Positions 16,868 through 26,192 are shown, counted from the first letter of the stretch. The stretch: 64,000 nt of DNA from Halovivax ruber XH-70 (GCF_000328525.1 NC_019964.1:2976001-3040000), one strand, 5' to 3'. The notes: generated by a model from the letters alone, not told the origin. Translations and numbers: made by a program.

Positions 16868-19564
16868 ATGAGTGAGGCGATCACGGCAGAGTCCGACGAC
16901 TGGTACGCCGCGCCCGTCGAGGACGTTTACGACGCGCACGAAACCGACGGACGGGGGCTTTCGAGCGACGACGCCGAATCCCGTCTGGAGGAGTACGGGC
17001 CGAATCGCCTCCCCCGGGCGGCCCGCACGCCGGCCTGGCGGATCGTCGCCCGACAGTTCAAAGATCCGCTCATCTACGTTCTCATCGTCGCGGGCGTCGT
17101 CTCGCTCGCCATCGGCGAACAGTTAGACGCCGCGTTCATCACGGCGGTCCTGGCGATCAACGCGGTCATCGGCAGCCTCCAGGAGTGGCAGGCCGAGAAG
17201 AGCACTCGAGCGCTGCAGGAACTGATCGAGGAGCGCGCGACCGTCGTCCGCGACGGGGAAACGCGCGATATCGACAGCGACGCGGTCGTCCCGGGTGACG
17301 TCGTGCGCCTGGAGTCGGGCGACCGGGTTCCCGCCGACGTTCGCCTGACCGCGACCGCCGACCTCAGGATCGACGAGGCGCCGCTTACGGGGGAATCCGA
17401 GCCCGTGGCGAAGGACGAGAACTGGGAAGCGACGGCGGAGACGTCGCTCGGCGACCGGCGCAACATGGCGTACGCGGGGACGAGCGTGGCACGGGGACGG
17501 GGGACAGGGGTCGTCGTCGACACCGGGACGAACACGAAGATCGGCCAACTGGCGGCGGACGTGACCACCCTCGAGGGCGAGCGACCCCCGCTCGTGACGC
17601 GGATGGAGCGATTCACGCGCGTGATCGGCGTCGCGGTCCTCGTCGCGGCGGCGCTCATCGCGGTGTTGGGAGTCGTGGTCCACGAGTACGACGTGCTCGT
17701 GATGTTCCTGTTCGCGGTCGCCCTGGCGGTCTCGGCGATCCCCGAAGGGCTTCCCGTCGGCATGACCGTCGCGCTGGGGGTCGCCAGCCGTCGGATGGCA
17801 GACGTCGGCGTCATCGTCCGACAGATGGTCGCGGTCGAAGGGCTCGGGAGCTGTACCATGATCGCGTCGGACAAGACGGGCACGCTCACCGCCAACGAAC
17901 TCACCGTCACGCAGATTCGACTGGCCGACGGGACCACATACGACGTAACCGGGGAGGGGTACGAACCGGACGGGACCGTCCGCGAGAACGGCGAGGAGGT
18001 CGACGTCGAGGCCCACGACCACCTCGATCGAATCGCACGAGCGGCGGTTCTCTGTAACGAGGGAACGCTCGCTCTGCGGAACGACGAGTGGTCCTGGCGC
18101 GGCGATCCGACCGACATCGCGTTGCTCTCCCTGGGTCGCAAGCTCGGGTGGACGAGTGCCGAAGCGCGCGAGGAGTACCCTCAGGTCGGGGAGATCCCCT
18201 TCGAATCCGAGCAGCGGTACGCGGCCACGTTCCACCGGGCGGACGAGACGGTCCGGCTGTTCGTCAAGGGAGCCCCGGAACGCGTCCTGGAGATGTGCGA
18301 AGACGCGCGTCCGGACGCCTCGCTGACGGCTCTCGAAGCCGAAGCGGAGGCGATGGCGAAGGAGGGGTACCGCGTCCTCGCGGTCGCCGAACGGACGCTC
18401 GAGGAACGAGTCGATACCGAGGGACCGCCCGACGAGCCCGACGAGCTCACGTTCCTGGGGTTTCTCGGTCTTATGGACCCGCTCCGGTCGGGGGCCGAGG
18501 AGGCGGTCGCGGACGCGCGCAAAGCTGGTGTCACCGTCACGATGATCACCGGCGACCATCCCGAGACGGCCCTGACGATCGCCCGGGAACTCGGGCTGGC
18601 CGAGGAGCGAGACGACGTGATAACGGGCGCGGAACTGGCCGACGTCTCGGGCGGTGAACTGCAGGAGATACTCGAGGACACGCGGGTGTTCGCGCGGGTT
18701 TCCCCGTCGCAGAAACTCGCCATCGTCGAGGCGGCCGGCGACGCCGGCCACTACGTCGCCGTCACCGGCGACGGCGTCAACGACGCGCCGGCGCTGCGGC
18801 AGGCGAACATCGGCATCGCGATGGGGCAGATGGGAACCGACGTCGCCCGCGACGAATCGGAGCTCGTCCTCAGCGACGACAATTTCGTCTCGATCGTCGA
18901 CGGGATCAGGGAGGGGCGGATCGCGTACGACAACATCCGGAAGATCGTCTACTTGCTGGTGTCGACCGGGGCGGCCGAGGTCGTCCTCATCATGCTGGCG
19001 ATCCTCGCCGGATTGCCCCTCCCGCTGACGCCCGTGCAGATCCTCTGGCTCAACCTCGTCACGAACGGCATCCAGGACGTCGCGCTGGCGTTCGAACCCG
19101 AAGAGAACGACGTCCTGGACAGGCCGCCCCGCTCGCCGACGGAGCGGGTCTTCGATCGCCTCATGGTCGAACGGACGGTCATCGGGGCGCTCGTCATGGG
19201 ACCACTCGCGTTCGTGGTATTCGTCTGGTTGCTCGGTGCGGGGCTCCCCGAGACGGCCGCCCGCAACCACATCCTGTTGTTGATGGTGATGTTCGAGATC
19301 GTCAACGTCGGCAACGCCCGCTCGGAGACCGTCTCGCTGTTCCGACTCTCGCCGCTTGCGAGCCCGATCCTCCTGACGGGGACGATCATCGCCTTCCTCG
19401 TCCACGTGGCCGCGATGCATCTCGAACCCCTCCGATCGCTCCTCGAAGCGGCGCCAGTTTCGCCGGGCGTCTGGCTCGGTCTGGCCGCCGTCGCACTCGC
19501 CGTCGCGGCCGCCATCGAGCTTCACAAGGTGTGGTGGAGTCGTCGGTCCCAACGGGCGGTATGA
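16868..19564 (+). CDS. cation-transporting P-type ATPase (P2, Ca2+/Na+-type)
   Basis: An 898-residue P-type ATPase. It has a cation-ATPase N-terminal domain (VYDAHETDGRGLSSDDAESR), the actuator TGES motif in IDEAPLTGESEPVA, membrane helix 4 AIPEGLPVGM, the phosphorylation motif DKTGTLT (Asp335), TGDGVNDAPAL in the hinge, and a C-terminal four-helix membrane part. AIPEGLP instead of CPx excludes a copper pump; Ca2+, Mg2+ or monovalent cation export is likely. The ATG at 16868 is preferred over the GTG at 16859 because GGTGA lies about 6 nt upstream. Confidence 0.92.
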   Translation: MSEAITAESDDWYAAPVEDVYDAHETDGRGLSSDDAESRLEEYGPNRLPRAARTPAWRIVARQFKDPLIYVLIVAGVVSLAIGEQLDAAFITAVLAINAVIGSLQEWQAEKSTRALQELIEERATVVRDGETRDIDSDAVVPGDVVRLESGDRVPADVRLTATADLRIDEAPLTGESEPVAKDENWEATAETSLGDRRNMAYAGTSVARGRGTGVVVDTGTNTKIGQLAADVTTLEGERPPLVTRMERFTRVIGVAVLVAAALIAVLGVVVHEYDVLVMFLFAVALAVSAIPEGLPVGMTVALGVASRRMADVGVIVRQMVAVEGLGSCTMIASDKTGTLTANELTVTQIRLADGTTYDVTGEGYEPDGTVRENGEEVDVEAHDHLDRIARAAVLCNEGTLALRNDEWSWRGDPTDIALLSLGRKLGWTSAEAREEYPQVGEIPFESEQRYAATFHRADETVRLFVKGAPERVLEMCEDARPDASLTALEAEAEAMAKEGYRVLAVAERTLEERVDTEGPPDEPDELTFLGFLGLMDPLRSGAEEAVADARKAGVTVTMITGDHPETALTIARELGLAEERDDVITGAELADVSGGELQEILEDTRVFARVSPSQKLAIVEAAGDAGHYVAVTGDGVNDAPALRQANIGIAMGQMGTDVARDESELVLSDDNFVSIVDGIREGRIAYDNIRKIVYLLVSTGAAEVVLIMLAILAGLPLPLTPVQILWLNLVTNGIQDVALAFEPEENDVLDRPPRSPTERVFDRLMVERTVIGALVMGPLAFVVFVWLLGAGLPETAARNHILLLMVMFEIVNVGNARSETVSLFRLSPLASPILLTGTIIAFLVHVAAMHLEPLRSLLEAAPVSPGVWLGLAAVALAVAAAIELHKVWWSRRSQRAV

Positions 19565-19978
19565 GGCCGACCCCGGGCTCGCCCGTCGACACTTCCGTCC
19601 CCGAAATCCGTCGTCGCGCCGTCGGTCCCGGGTTCGCGTTTTATAGGAGTCCGGCCGCGACGACACGGTGACCGTTGAGACGACCAAATCGCCGGCCGAT
19701 CGCCACGAAGCGCGGTGAGGAGCTCCTCGACTGCGCCGACGAGCGCGCGGACGACCCGAACGGATCCGCAAAGCGGTCGTACCAGCCGCTGGTCCGATCG
19801 TACCAGTCGCGTGCGGCGGCCTTCGATCGGGGGAACGCGAGCGATCGACCCCGGTGGCGATTCGGTCGTCATCGCGAACGGGTGTTATCCGGACAGGGTT
19901 CGGTCGTCGGCGGTTCGATCAGGGTGGTCCGCCCCATACCGGACCGTCGACCAGGGCGGATGCGATTCGCAGGCCACG
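19565..19978. other. no intact gene; probable decayed sequence
   Basis: A TTTTATAGG box at about 19639-19646 is followed by a GTG-started frame (VTVETTKSPADRHEAR) that stops after about 16 codons. Other frames show only Arg/Ser-rich sequence. This looks like a promoter left in front of a destroyed gene; I cannot identify what it encoded. Confidence 0.4.
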
Positions 19979-20389
19979 TCACCTGACGACCGTCACCGGG
20001 ACGGGCGCCCGGCGGACGACCGTCTCGGCGACGCTCCCGAGGAGCACCCGCGATGCGCCGTCCCGGCCGTGGCTTCCCACAAGAATGTGGTCGACGGCGC
20101 GATCGTCGGCGCACGCGACGATCTCTCGCGACGGGCGACCGATCCTGACCGCGGTGTCGACGTCGCCCTCGAACGGTCGGTCCGCGACCAGCCGTTCGAG
20201 CATCCCGTGGCGTCGCTCCCGCAGGGCGTCGTAATCTTGTCCCCGCTGTTCAAGGTGAATCTCGGGCGGTCCCCCCTCGAACACGTACAGGAGCGTGATC
20301 GACGCATCCGGGAAGGCTTCGAGGGCGTAGTCGAGCGCCCGTTCTGACTGTTCCGAACCGTCGACGGGGACGAGGACGGATTTCGTCAT
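19979..20389 (-). CDS. universal stress protein, single UspA domain
   Basis: A 136-residue UspA domain: KSVLVPVDGSEQSERALDYA at the start, HILVGSHGRDGASRVLLGS and PVPVTVVR at the end. The ATP-binding glycines are present. It shares about the same length and end with the 15674-16081 protein, so it is probably a recent paralog. It stands alone between two gene-poor stretches. Confidence 0.92.
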   Translation of the reverse strand: MTKSVLVPVDGSEQSERALDYALEAFPDASITLLYVFEGGPPEIHLEQRGQDYDALRERRHGMLERLVADRPFEGDVDTAVRIGRPSREIVACADDRAVDHILVGSHGRDGASRVLLGSVAETVVRRAPVPVTVVR

Positions 20390-20779
20390 CTGCGAGAGCC
20401 GTCCCTCCGCGGCGGACAGTCGATTCGTGCGCGAACGGACGGTTGGCCCGGTGCTCTCGCTCGCTCGTGGGCGCGCTCAGCCATGGTGATCCGAACACCG
20501 TCTACGCCTGCGAGGGAGTAAAGGTTCGATGCCGGCCCCAGCGAGTGTCAGGAAGACTGACGAGCCGCGATCGAGTTCGAGCGCTGCGCAGAGACCGCCA
20601 CGGGAGGAGCGGCGCCGCGGATTCGACCGTCCCGCCGGGGGCGTTTCTCGGCGATCGGCACCGCGCCATCGCCCATGGGAACCGTTCTCGTCATCGAAGT
20701 CGACCCAGGCGCCCACCCCGCCGGCGTCGACGGCAGTTCTGCCGATGAACGTATGTGGCAGACGGTCGTAGCACCTCGC
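20390..20779. other. 390 nt without a recognisable gene
   Basis: Frames here are Arg/Pro/Ser-rich in all directions and resemble shadow translation of GC-rich DNA. It separates divergent uspA and deoC and must hold their promoters, but I see no convincing TATA box close to the deoC start. Confidence 0.4.
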
Positions 20780-21451
20780 ATGGCACTGATTGAGGACCTC
20801 CGGGACGATCCGGAACGCATCACCTCGCTCATTGAGCACACGAACGTCGATCCGGCCGCGACCGACGCCGAGATCCGCGAGCTCTGTGCGGAGGTTCGCG
20901 AGTACGACTTCCGATCGGCAGTCGTGGTACCGTACCACGCGAGGTTGGCCGACGAACTGCTCGGCGATCACGCGAACGTCGTGGTCGTCGTCGGCTTTCC
21001 GTACGGGATCCAGAACCCGGCGGCGAAACGCGCCGAGGTCGAGGCGTTGCAGGAGTACGCCGACGAATTCGACATGGTGATGAACCGAACAGCGTTCGCC
21101 ACCGACGATCACGAAACCGTCGTCGAGGACGTCGCGGCCGTCAACGACGCGGTCGGGGGAAAGCCGTTGAAGTGCATCATCGAGTCGCCGGCACTGTCGG
21201 CGGCGGAGATCCGCCGTGCGGCGGAACTGGTCGAGCGGGGCGGCGCCGACATCGTCAAGACGGCCGTCGGCTACGACGGGGCGACGAATCCGGCGGAAGT
21301 CCGTGCCATCCGGGAGTCGGTCTCCGACGAGACGGGTGTCAAGGCCTCAGGCGGGATCAGCGACTTCGAAGCGGCCCTGGAGATGGTCGAGGCGGGGGCA
21401 ACTCATCTCGGCGCGTCGTCGGGCGTCGACATCGTCGACTCGATCGAGTAG
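20780..21451 (+). CDS. deoC: deoxyribose-phosphate aldolase
   Basis: A 223-residue DeoC. It has the Schiff-base lysine Lys160 in DIVKTAVGYDGATNPAE, the second lysine Lys188 in GVKASGGISDFEAAL, and Asp98 in FDMVMN. It splits 2-deoxyribose-5-phosphate into glyceraldehyde-3-phosphate and acetaldehyde. The start MALIEDLRDDPERI gives the usual family length; upstream in-frame ATGs lead into unlike sequence. Its last 105 nt are overlapped antisense by the run-on frame of hsp20. Confidence 0.93.
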   Translation: MALIEDLRDDPERITSLIEHTNVDPAATDAEIRELCAEVREYDFRSAVVVPYHARLADELLGDHANVVVVVGFPYGIQNPAAKRAEVEALQEYADEFDMVMNRTAFATDDHETVVEDVAAVNDAVGGKPLKCIIESPALSAAEIRRAAELVERGGADIVKTAVGYDGATNPAEVRAIRESVSDETGVKASGGISDFEAALEMVEAGATHLGASSGVDIVDSIE

Positions 21452-22126
21452 GCACCTACTCGATCTCGAGCACTTCGACGTCGAACGTCGGCGACTGGCC
21501 CGCCCGCTTGGAGTCGACGTCCACCGGTACAGACGCCTCGTCGACGGGCGCGACCTCGCCCAACGATCCGGTCGCCGCATGAATTTCCCGGGCGGTTCGC
21601 GACGGTTTCGTCGGTGTCGGCGTCTTCGAGGGCGACGAGCGCCGTCACGCAGAGTTCTCGACATCGACTCCTGGTGGACGGCTGTGACGTCCCCGTCGAG
21701 GTCGGTCGGTTCAGTCTTCGGGAGGGTGACCGTCAGGACGCCGTTTCGGCACGTGGCCTCGACGGCGTCCTCGTCGACCTCGACCGGCAATCGGACCGAC
21801 CGTCGAATTGTCCGGTGGGTGCGCTCGCTCCGGAGGTACTGCTCCTCGTCATCCCGCTCCTCCCGTTCGCGTTCGGCGGTGACGTGGATCGTCCGGTCCG
21901 CGAGGCGAACGTCGATGTCCTCGCGATCGAACCCCGAGACGTCCGCCGTCAGGACGAACTGGTCCTCGCGGTCTGCCAGATCGATTCCCATGCCGGTCGT
22001 CGAGCGCATCTCCCACGCCTCGCCGAAATCCTGGCCGTTCCACCGGTCGACCAGTTCCTCGAACTGTCGTCGCATGTGTTCGAACTGTTCCTCGAGCGCC
22101 CTGAACGGATTCGAATCCGTGCGCAT
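21347..22126 (-). CDS. Hsp20/alpha-crystallin chaperone with aberrant C-terminal run-on
   Basis: Residues 1-145 are a normal small heat-shock protein. The N-terminal helix is FRALEEQFEHMRRQFEELVD. The alpha-crystallin domain contains LTADVSGFDREDIDVRLADR and ends NGVLTVTLPKTEPTDLDG, where family members normally stop within a few residues. Here translation continues for about 110 Arg/Ser-rich residues and runs antisense into deoC. The tail looks like an out-of-frame reading of a decayed neighbour, so the native stop was probably lost by an indel. The start MRTDSNPF is at 22126. Confidence 0.8.
   Translation of the reverse strand: MRTDSNPFRALEEQFEHMRRQFEELVDRWNGQDFGEAWEMRSTTGMGIDLADREDQFVLTADVSGFDREDIDVRLADRTIHVTAEREREERDDEEQYLRSERTHRTIRRSVRLPVEVDEDAVEATCRNGVLTVTLPKTEPTDLDGDVTAVHQESMSRTLRDGARRPRRRRHRRNRREPPGKFMRRPDRWARSRPSTRRLYRWTSTPSGRASRRRSTSKCSRSSRCLLDRVDDVDARRRAEMSCPRLDHLQGRFEVADPA
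21467..21600 (-). pseudogene. C-terminal remnant resembling an FKBP/SlyD-type peptidyl-prolyl isomerase
   Basis: In a frame different from hsp20 the minus strand reads REIHAATGSLGEVAPVDEAS, then VPVDVDSKRAGQSPTFDVEV and LEIE before a TAG. The AGQ..TFDVEVLEIE ending resembles the C-terminal strand of FKBP-type isomerases. No intact N-terminal domain is present. It may once have been a chaperone gene following hsp20. The assignment rests on a short motif. Confidence 0.35.
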
Positions 22127-22172
22127 GACGTATCCGGGACGATGTCCCGGCAGGGACTCCACCGACCCAGTT

Positions 22173-22187
22173 TGTAATACGTTTACA
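22173..22187. promoter_or_regulatory. palindrome TGTAA-N5-TTACA upstream of hsp20
   Basis: A perfect 5-bp inverted repeat, AT-rich within a GC-rich context, lies 47-61 nt before the hsp20 ATG. It overlaps the place expected for the promoter, so it may be an operator for a heat-shock regulator. Confidence 0.45.
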
Positions 22188-22314
22188 CACCACTGGTCCG
22201 TCGACGGGAGACCCGCCCGCACGGTGGCGAATTCGACCAGACAGCCCGCGTAACTGTTCCACACGCCGGGAAGAGTCACCGGGATTGACGATGCTGGTCG
22301 TCGCTGATTCTCGT

Positions 22315-22800
22315 ATGAACTTCGACGAGTTCACCGGCGAGGTCCAGCACCGACTCGAGTTCCCGGACACCGGTCGGACCGTCCGGGCCATCCGGGCGAC
22401 CCTCATGCCCCTCGGACAGCGGATCCCTGCGGGGAACGCCGAGGATCTCGCGGCGAACCTGCCCCTCGAGATCAAGTGGTACATGACCGGCGCCGTCGCC
22501 GACCACGGCCAGCGCTTCGACTGGAGCGAGTACCTCTCCCGCGTCAGCGAGATCGAGGGCGAGGGCGTCGAGGACGCCGAGGCCGTCTACCACGCCCGTG
22601 TCATCGTCGACCTGGTGGCCGAAATCGTGCCCGCTTCGGACTTCCGGCAGCTTCGCGACCAGCTCCCCGAGAGCCAGCACGACCAGAACTGGCGGAAGCT
22701 CTTCGAAATCGTCGACGCCGGCGGCTGGGACGAGACCGCCGGACGCGGCGATACCGGCGGGACGGGCCCGGAAGACCAGGCGCCGGTCGAAGAGGAGTGA
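22315..22800 (+). CDS. DUF2267 domain protein
   Basis: A 161-residue protein of which residues 1-135 form a DUF2267 domain: MNFDEFTGEVQHRLEF, then IRATLMPLGQRIPAGNAEDL and ANLPLEIKWYMTGAVADHGQ, ending with an RDQLPESQHDQNWRKLF helix. The domain's function is unknown; it is often encoded beside USPs, Hsp20 and cation ATPases in stress gene groups, as here. The tail is a disordered acidic linker. The ATG at 22315 is chosen because domain similarity starts there. It diverges from hsp20. Confidence 0.82.
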   Translation: MNFDEFTGEVQHRLEFPDTGRTVRAIRATLMPLGQRIPAGNAEDLAANLPLEIKWYMTGAVADHGQRFDWSEYLSRVSEIEGEGVEDAEAVYHARVIVDLVAEIVPASDFRQLRDQLPESQHDQNWRKLFEIVDAGGWDETAGRGDTGGTGPEDQAPVEEE

Positions 22801-22812
22801 TCCGAAGCCGAG

Positions 22813-24066
22813 TCACAGCGCCACGAAGGCGAGGATACCAACCGCGGCGACGGCCGCCAGCGGGCCGGCGATCTTCGACCGGAGACGACTACTGACGAAC
22901 TCGATCAGCGCGATTTTCGAGGTCACGCTCGCGACGATGCCCAGCAGGACCATGCCCGCGACGCGGTCGACGCCGACCGACCCGCCGGTCAGCACCGTCG
23001 CGGCGGTCACCGAGACGGCGGCCGAAGAGACGAGTCCGCCGGCGAAGGCCGTCGCGTACAGACCGAAATCGCTGAGGAATTCCTGCGAGAGGACGGAGAC
23101 GAGCAGGATGGCGACGTAGGCGACGGCGAACTTGGCCGCCGCGGCCAGCGAGAGCGGGGAACCGAAGTCGATGTCGAAGTCGTCCCTGATGTCGCCGAAG
23201 CACCACCGGTAACCGGCGAGCGCGAGCGCGACGGTCACCATCGCGACCGTCGGCAGCCAGAGGGTTCTGAGCATCCCGACCGCGAGGACGACGGCGATCC
23301 CGACGTTCCTGACGATCATCGTCGTGGTGGCCAGCAACACCGCCGCCGATGCCGCGTCGTCCGCATCCGCGGACTGCGTCGCGAACCGGGCGAGGACGCC
23401 GGCCGCCGCGAACGAGTTCGCTCCGCCGGCGAGGAGGCCGGTGAGGGCTAGCCCCCGCGAGCCGCCGAACTGGCGCATCGAGACGTAGGACGCGAACTGG
23501 ATCGCAAGCACGAAAATCGTAAACAGCAGCACTTCCCGGAGAGAGACGACGCCGTACGGGTCGACGGGTTCGGCCGGAAGCACGGGGTACAGGATGAACA
23601 CCAGGGCCGCGAGTTTGAGCGAGTCGAGGAGTTCGTGATCGGAGATGGCCCCGACGTATCGGTGTAGCCGATCTCGCTCCGCCAGGAGCGCGACCAGCAG
23701 GATAGCGATGGACGTGGACTCGAAGAACGCGCCGTACCCGACGAGGAGGCCGAGGAGCGCGACGATGAAGACGGTGACAGATGTGGTGAGGCCGACATTG
23801 GCGTGGTCCAGCGAGAATCGAATGTACGCGACGAGGACGGCGATGACAGCGGCTAGGGCCAGGTAGACGCCGACGACGGCCGCCTGGCCCGCCCGGTCGC
23901 CGACGTAAACCACGATCGGGCCGGCCCCGCAGAGAAACGCCATCGTCCGCAGTCCCGCGTACTTCCGCCTCGGGAGCCGCTCGCGTTCCAGACCGATCAG
24001 CCCGCCCGTGGCTATCGCGACGAGCACCCGGATCAGCAAGTCCGGCACGGCGAGAGCATCTAGCAT
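22813..24066 (-). CDS. MgtC/SapB-DUF4010 membrane protein
   Basis: A 417-residue membrane protein with about 11-12 hydrophobic segments. The N-terminal MgtC-like domain includes ATGGLIGLERERLPRRKYAG and LRTMAFLCG; the C-terminal part is DUF4010 (GLLAGGANSFAAAGVLARFA). MgtC domains are linked to Mg2+ homeostasis and stress survival but this subfamily is uncharacterised. It converges with the DUF2267 gene, with 12 nt between them. Confidence 0.85.
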   Translation of the reverse strand: MLDALAVPDLLIRVLVAIATGGLIGLERERLPRRKYAGLRTMAFLCGAGPIVVYVGDRAGQAAVVGVYLALAAVIAVLVAYIRFSLDHANVGLTTSVTVFIVALLGLLVGYGAFFESTSIAILLVALLAERDRLHRYVGAISDHELLDSLKLAALVFILYPVLPAEPVDPYGVVSLREVLLFTIFVLAIQFASYVSMRQFGGSRGLALTGLLAGGANSFAAAGVLARFATQSADADDAASAAVLLATTTMIVRNVGIAVVLAVGMLRTLWLPTVAMVTVALALAGYRWCFGDIRDDFDIDFGSPLSLAAAAKFAVAYVAILLVSVLSQEFLSDFGLYATAFAGGLVSSAAVSVTAATVLTGGSVGVDRVAGMVLLGIVASVTSKIALIEFVSSRLRSKIAGPLAAVAAVGILAFVAL

Positions 24067-24434
24067 CGGTGATTCGAGCGTCCGGTCGGCAGCAGGCCCT
24101 CACCGAGGTGTGCCAGCGAACTCGCCGCTGAAACGCACCGCCCACGACCTGGAGAGACACCCGTCCCAGCTGTAATCGGTCCGCAGGACGCCGCGTTTGA
24201 TCGGCCAGGCATACGGCCCAGTACACCGCCGACACCCTAAACGTCCCCCGCCGGTGCACCGCGTGCAGATCGGAATCGTCGACCGCCGTGGCTCCGCCGT
24301 CGCCCGGAAGGGACGAGGTTGTAGCAACTGATCCGATCAGCGACGGGGAGCACGGGGTTGGATCGCGGGGAACCCGATCCATGCAGTGAAAAAGAGCCCA
24401 GAGTATCAACTATCCCCCGGCCGATGGACAGCGT
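24067..24434. other. 368 nt without a recognisable gene
   Basis: Frames here are short and Arg/Cys-rich with no family resemblance. The AT-rich stretch near 24395-24412 just before the VanZ-like start probably contains its promoter. Nothing else is seen. Confidence 0.4.
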
Positions 24435-24932
24435 ATGACGCGTTTCTATCGTCTCGCCCGGACGCAGTGGTCCGCCATCGGCCTCGTGACGCTGATCCTC
24501 GTTTGCGGATCGCTCTTCCCCCTCCCGTTCCGGCGCCGCCCGGAATTCGAGCGGTTCGGACCGGACAAGGTCCTTCACTTCCTCGGATATGCGGCCTTCG
24601 CAGTGCTGCTCACGGACGCGCTTACCGACGAGGGACTGGATTTCGCCCCGGCCGGGATCGTGTCGGTCTGTAGTTCCGCCGCGATCGCAGTCTGGACCGG
24701 CCGTCTCCAGCGGTACGTTCCGGGACGGGCCCACGAACGAGCGGACGTCGTCGCCGGAATCCTCGGGGCCTGTGGTGGCGTCCTGTGGCGATTCGCCACC
24801 GCAGACTCGCGCATCGGCGGCGGCGAGCGCGGATCCAACGGACAGGAATCCGCTCGATCGGCTGTCGACGCGCGGCGCGACCGAGAGCTCCCTCGGTGTC
24901 CGAGGCGTCGCGAGGCGAACCGGCGCGGGTAA
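24435..24932 (+). CDS. VanZ-like membrane protein
   Basis: A 165-residue protein with a hydrophobic first helix (WSAIGLVTLILVCGSLFPL), the VanZ-like DKVLHFLGYAAFAVLLTDAL with the conserved D-K-x-x-H-F, and later helices near residues 75-95 and 100-118, with RAHERADVVAGILGACGG matching the family's D-x2-A/G-N/G pattern. VanZ-like proteins in archaea have no assigned function. The last 35 residues are Arg-rich and may be a decayed tail. Confidence 0.7.
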   Translation: MTRFYRLARTQWSAIGLVTLILVCGSLFPLPFRRRPEFERFGPDKVLHFLGYAAFAVLLTDALTDEGLDFAPAGIVSVCSSAAIAVWTGRLQRYVPGRAHERADVVAGILGACGGVLWRFATADSRIGGGERGSNGQESARSAVDARRDRELPRCPRRREANRRG

Positions 24933-25019
24933 ACGCGAGCCGGGACGTTCCCGGTTGCGGGTCCGATCTGGCCGACGGGCGGCACGCGTTTCAAGCGCGT
25001 CGTCGCCGTACGTACACGA

Positions 25020-25449
25020 ATGGACGACATCGAGTACGGGTACACGGTCGGGATAGACACCGAGGCAATCGAACGACGGCTCGCGGCACACGAGATCGGG
25101 GTACTGGCGCTCGCTGGCGGCGGGTCCGCGTACGCGATCCCAGGGGGTATCGGAACGACGGTCGGTCGCTGTGCATCCGGCTACCGGAGGACGGATCGAG
25201 CACGAAGATGGACTACGTCGAGTCGACGAGCGCCGCCACCCTCTGTCTCTACAGCGACGGCTCGGGAACGGCCAGCTGAAGCGTGCTCGCCCGCGGACCC
25301 TTGCGGAAGCTCGACGAGTCCGAACGGGTGGCGTTCGACGCGACGGCGATGAACGAGTCGTTCCCCGGCTGTACGTCTTCGACCAGGATCCCGAGGCGAT
25401 CGACCTCGACCGTTACGAACTGGAGCTGGAATCGCCCACCGGCCGGTAG
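25020..25449 (+). pseudogene. broken pyridoxamine-5'-phosphate-oxidase-family gene
   Basis: The fragments in order are MDDIEYGYTVGIDTEAIERR up to AYAIP in frame 1; then, after a one-base loss near 25142, YRNDGRSLCIRLPEDGSSTK and TLCLYSDGSGTAS; an in-frame TGA where Trp is expected; VLARGPLRKLDESERVAFDA; and, after another single-base loss near 25371, LYVFDQDPEAIDLDRYELEL. Joined, they resemble a complete haloarchaeal PPOX-fold flavin-binding protein of about 140 residues. Two frameshifts plus a nonsense codon make a real pseudogene likely. Confidence 0.7.
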
Positions 25450-25575
25450 ATGTCGGAGTGAGTCCCCGCAGCTTGACGCCACGCGGCGGACGGGCCGATC
25501 CGTCGGGGTTGGTCGGAGACCTGCGACGGACCGGGCAAGTGACCGTCCCGCGACCGGACCGCGCTACGCGGGTTC

Positions 25576-26058
25576 CTACGCGTCGTAGAACGCGTCGTGG
25601 CGCTCGACAGCGTCGATTCGGGGTGGGCTTGGCCGGCGGACGATGAACACATCGTAGTCGTCCTCCGCGGCGACGTGGACGCCGACGCTCGCCAGCGGCG
25701 TCACGACGCGACCGACGTTGTCGCTGCCGAGGAAGACGACGGCCGGGTCGTGTTCCAACGCCAGCGCCCCGATGTGCTCGGCGATCTCGGCCTCAGGCGG
25801 GAACTCGCGGATGCGCTCGAAATCGAACGACGCCTCCGGCGCCAGGGTTTCGACGCGCCCGCGGAGCGACTCGACCACGCGACCGGGGTCGTAGTTCTCG
25901 TCCCGGCCGATCCAGCTTTTCTCGCGCGCGTACCGCGTGCGTTCGGGAACTACCGTGACGGCGGTGACAGCAACGTCGAGCGCGGCCCCGTACTCGACGG
26001 CCCTGACGAGCGCGGCTTCCGCGAGGTCCGATCCATCGAACGGGACGACGAACGTCAT
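25576..26058 (-). CDS. divergent universal stress protein
   Basis: A 160-residue UspA-like protein beginning MTFVVPFDGSDLAEAALVRA. The C-terminal signature is altered: VVFLGSDNVGRVVTPLASVG replaces the usual VMGTHGRSG...LGSV, and the terminal strand DYDVFIVRRPS is kept. Loss of the glycine-rich pattern suggests it does not bind ATP in the usual way. The start at 26058 is favoured; the upstream frame is Arg/Ser-rich. It diverges from the tandem USP gene at 26193. Confidence 0.85.
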   Translation of the reverse strand: MTFVVPFDGSDLAEAALVRAVEYGAALDVAVTAVTVVPERTRYAREKSWIGRDENYDPGRVVESLRGRVETLAPEASFDFERIREFPPEAEIAEHIGALALEHDPAVVFLGSDNVGRVVTPLASVGVHVAAEDDYDVFIVRRPSPPRIDAVERHDAFYDA

Positions 26059-26192
26059 ACCAGCCGTAACCACACTCCGTCCAATAACTGCGGGGGGCGA
26101 CCGCGTCGCGGGACCGTCAGGAACGGGAGAACAGCCAGCCATCCGACACGTTAGGCCCACTTCTAACCCGCCAGCCGTCGAACGTGCACCTG

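Noticed and set aside
17123..19771. 882-codon open frame antisense to the cation ATPase
   Set aside because: Same shadow effect; the sense strand has all P-type ATPase motifs and the antisense product has none.
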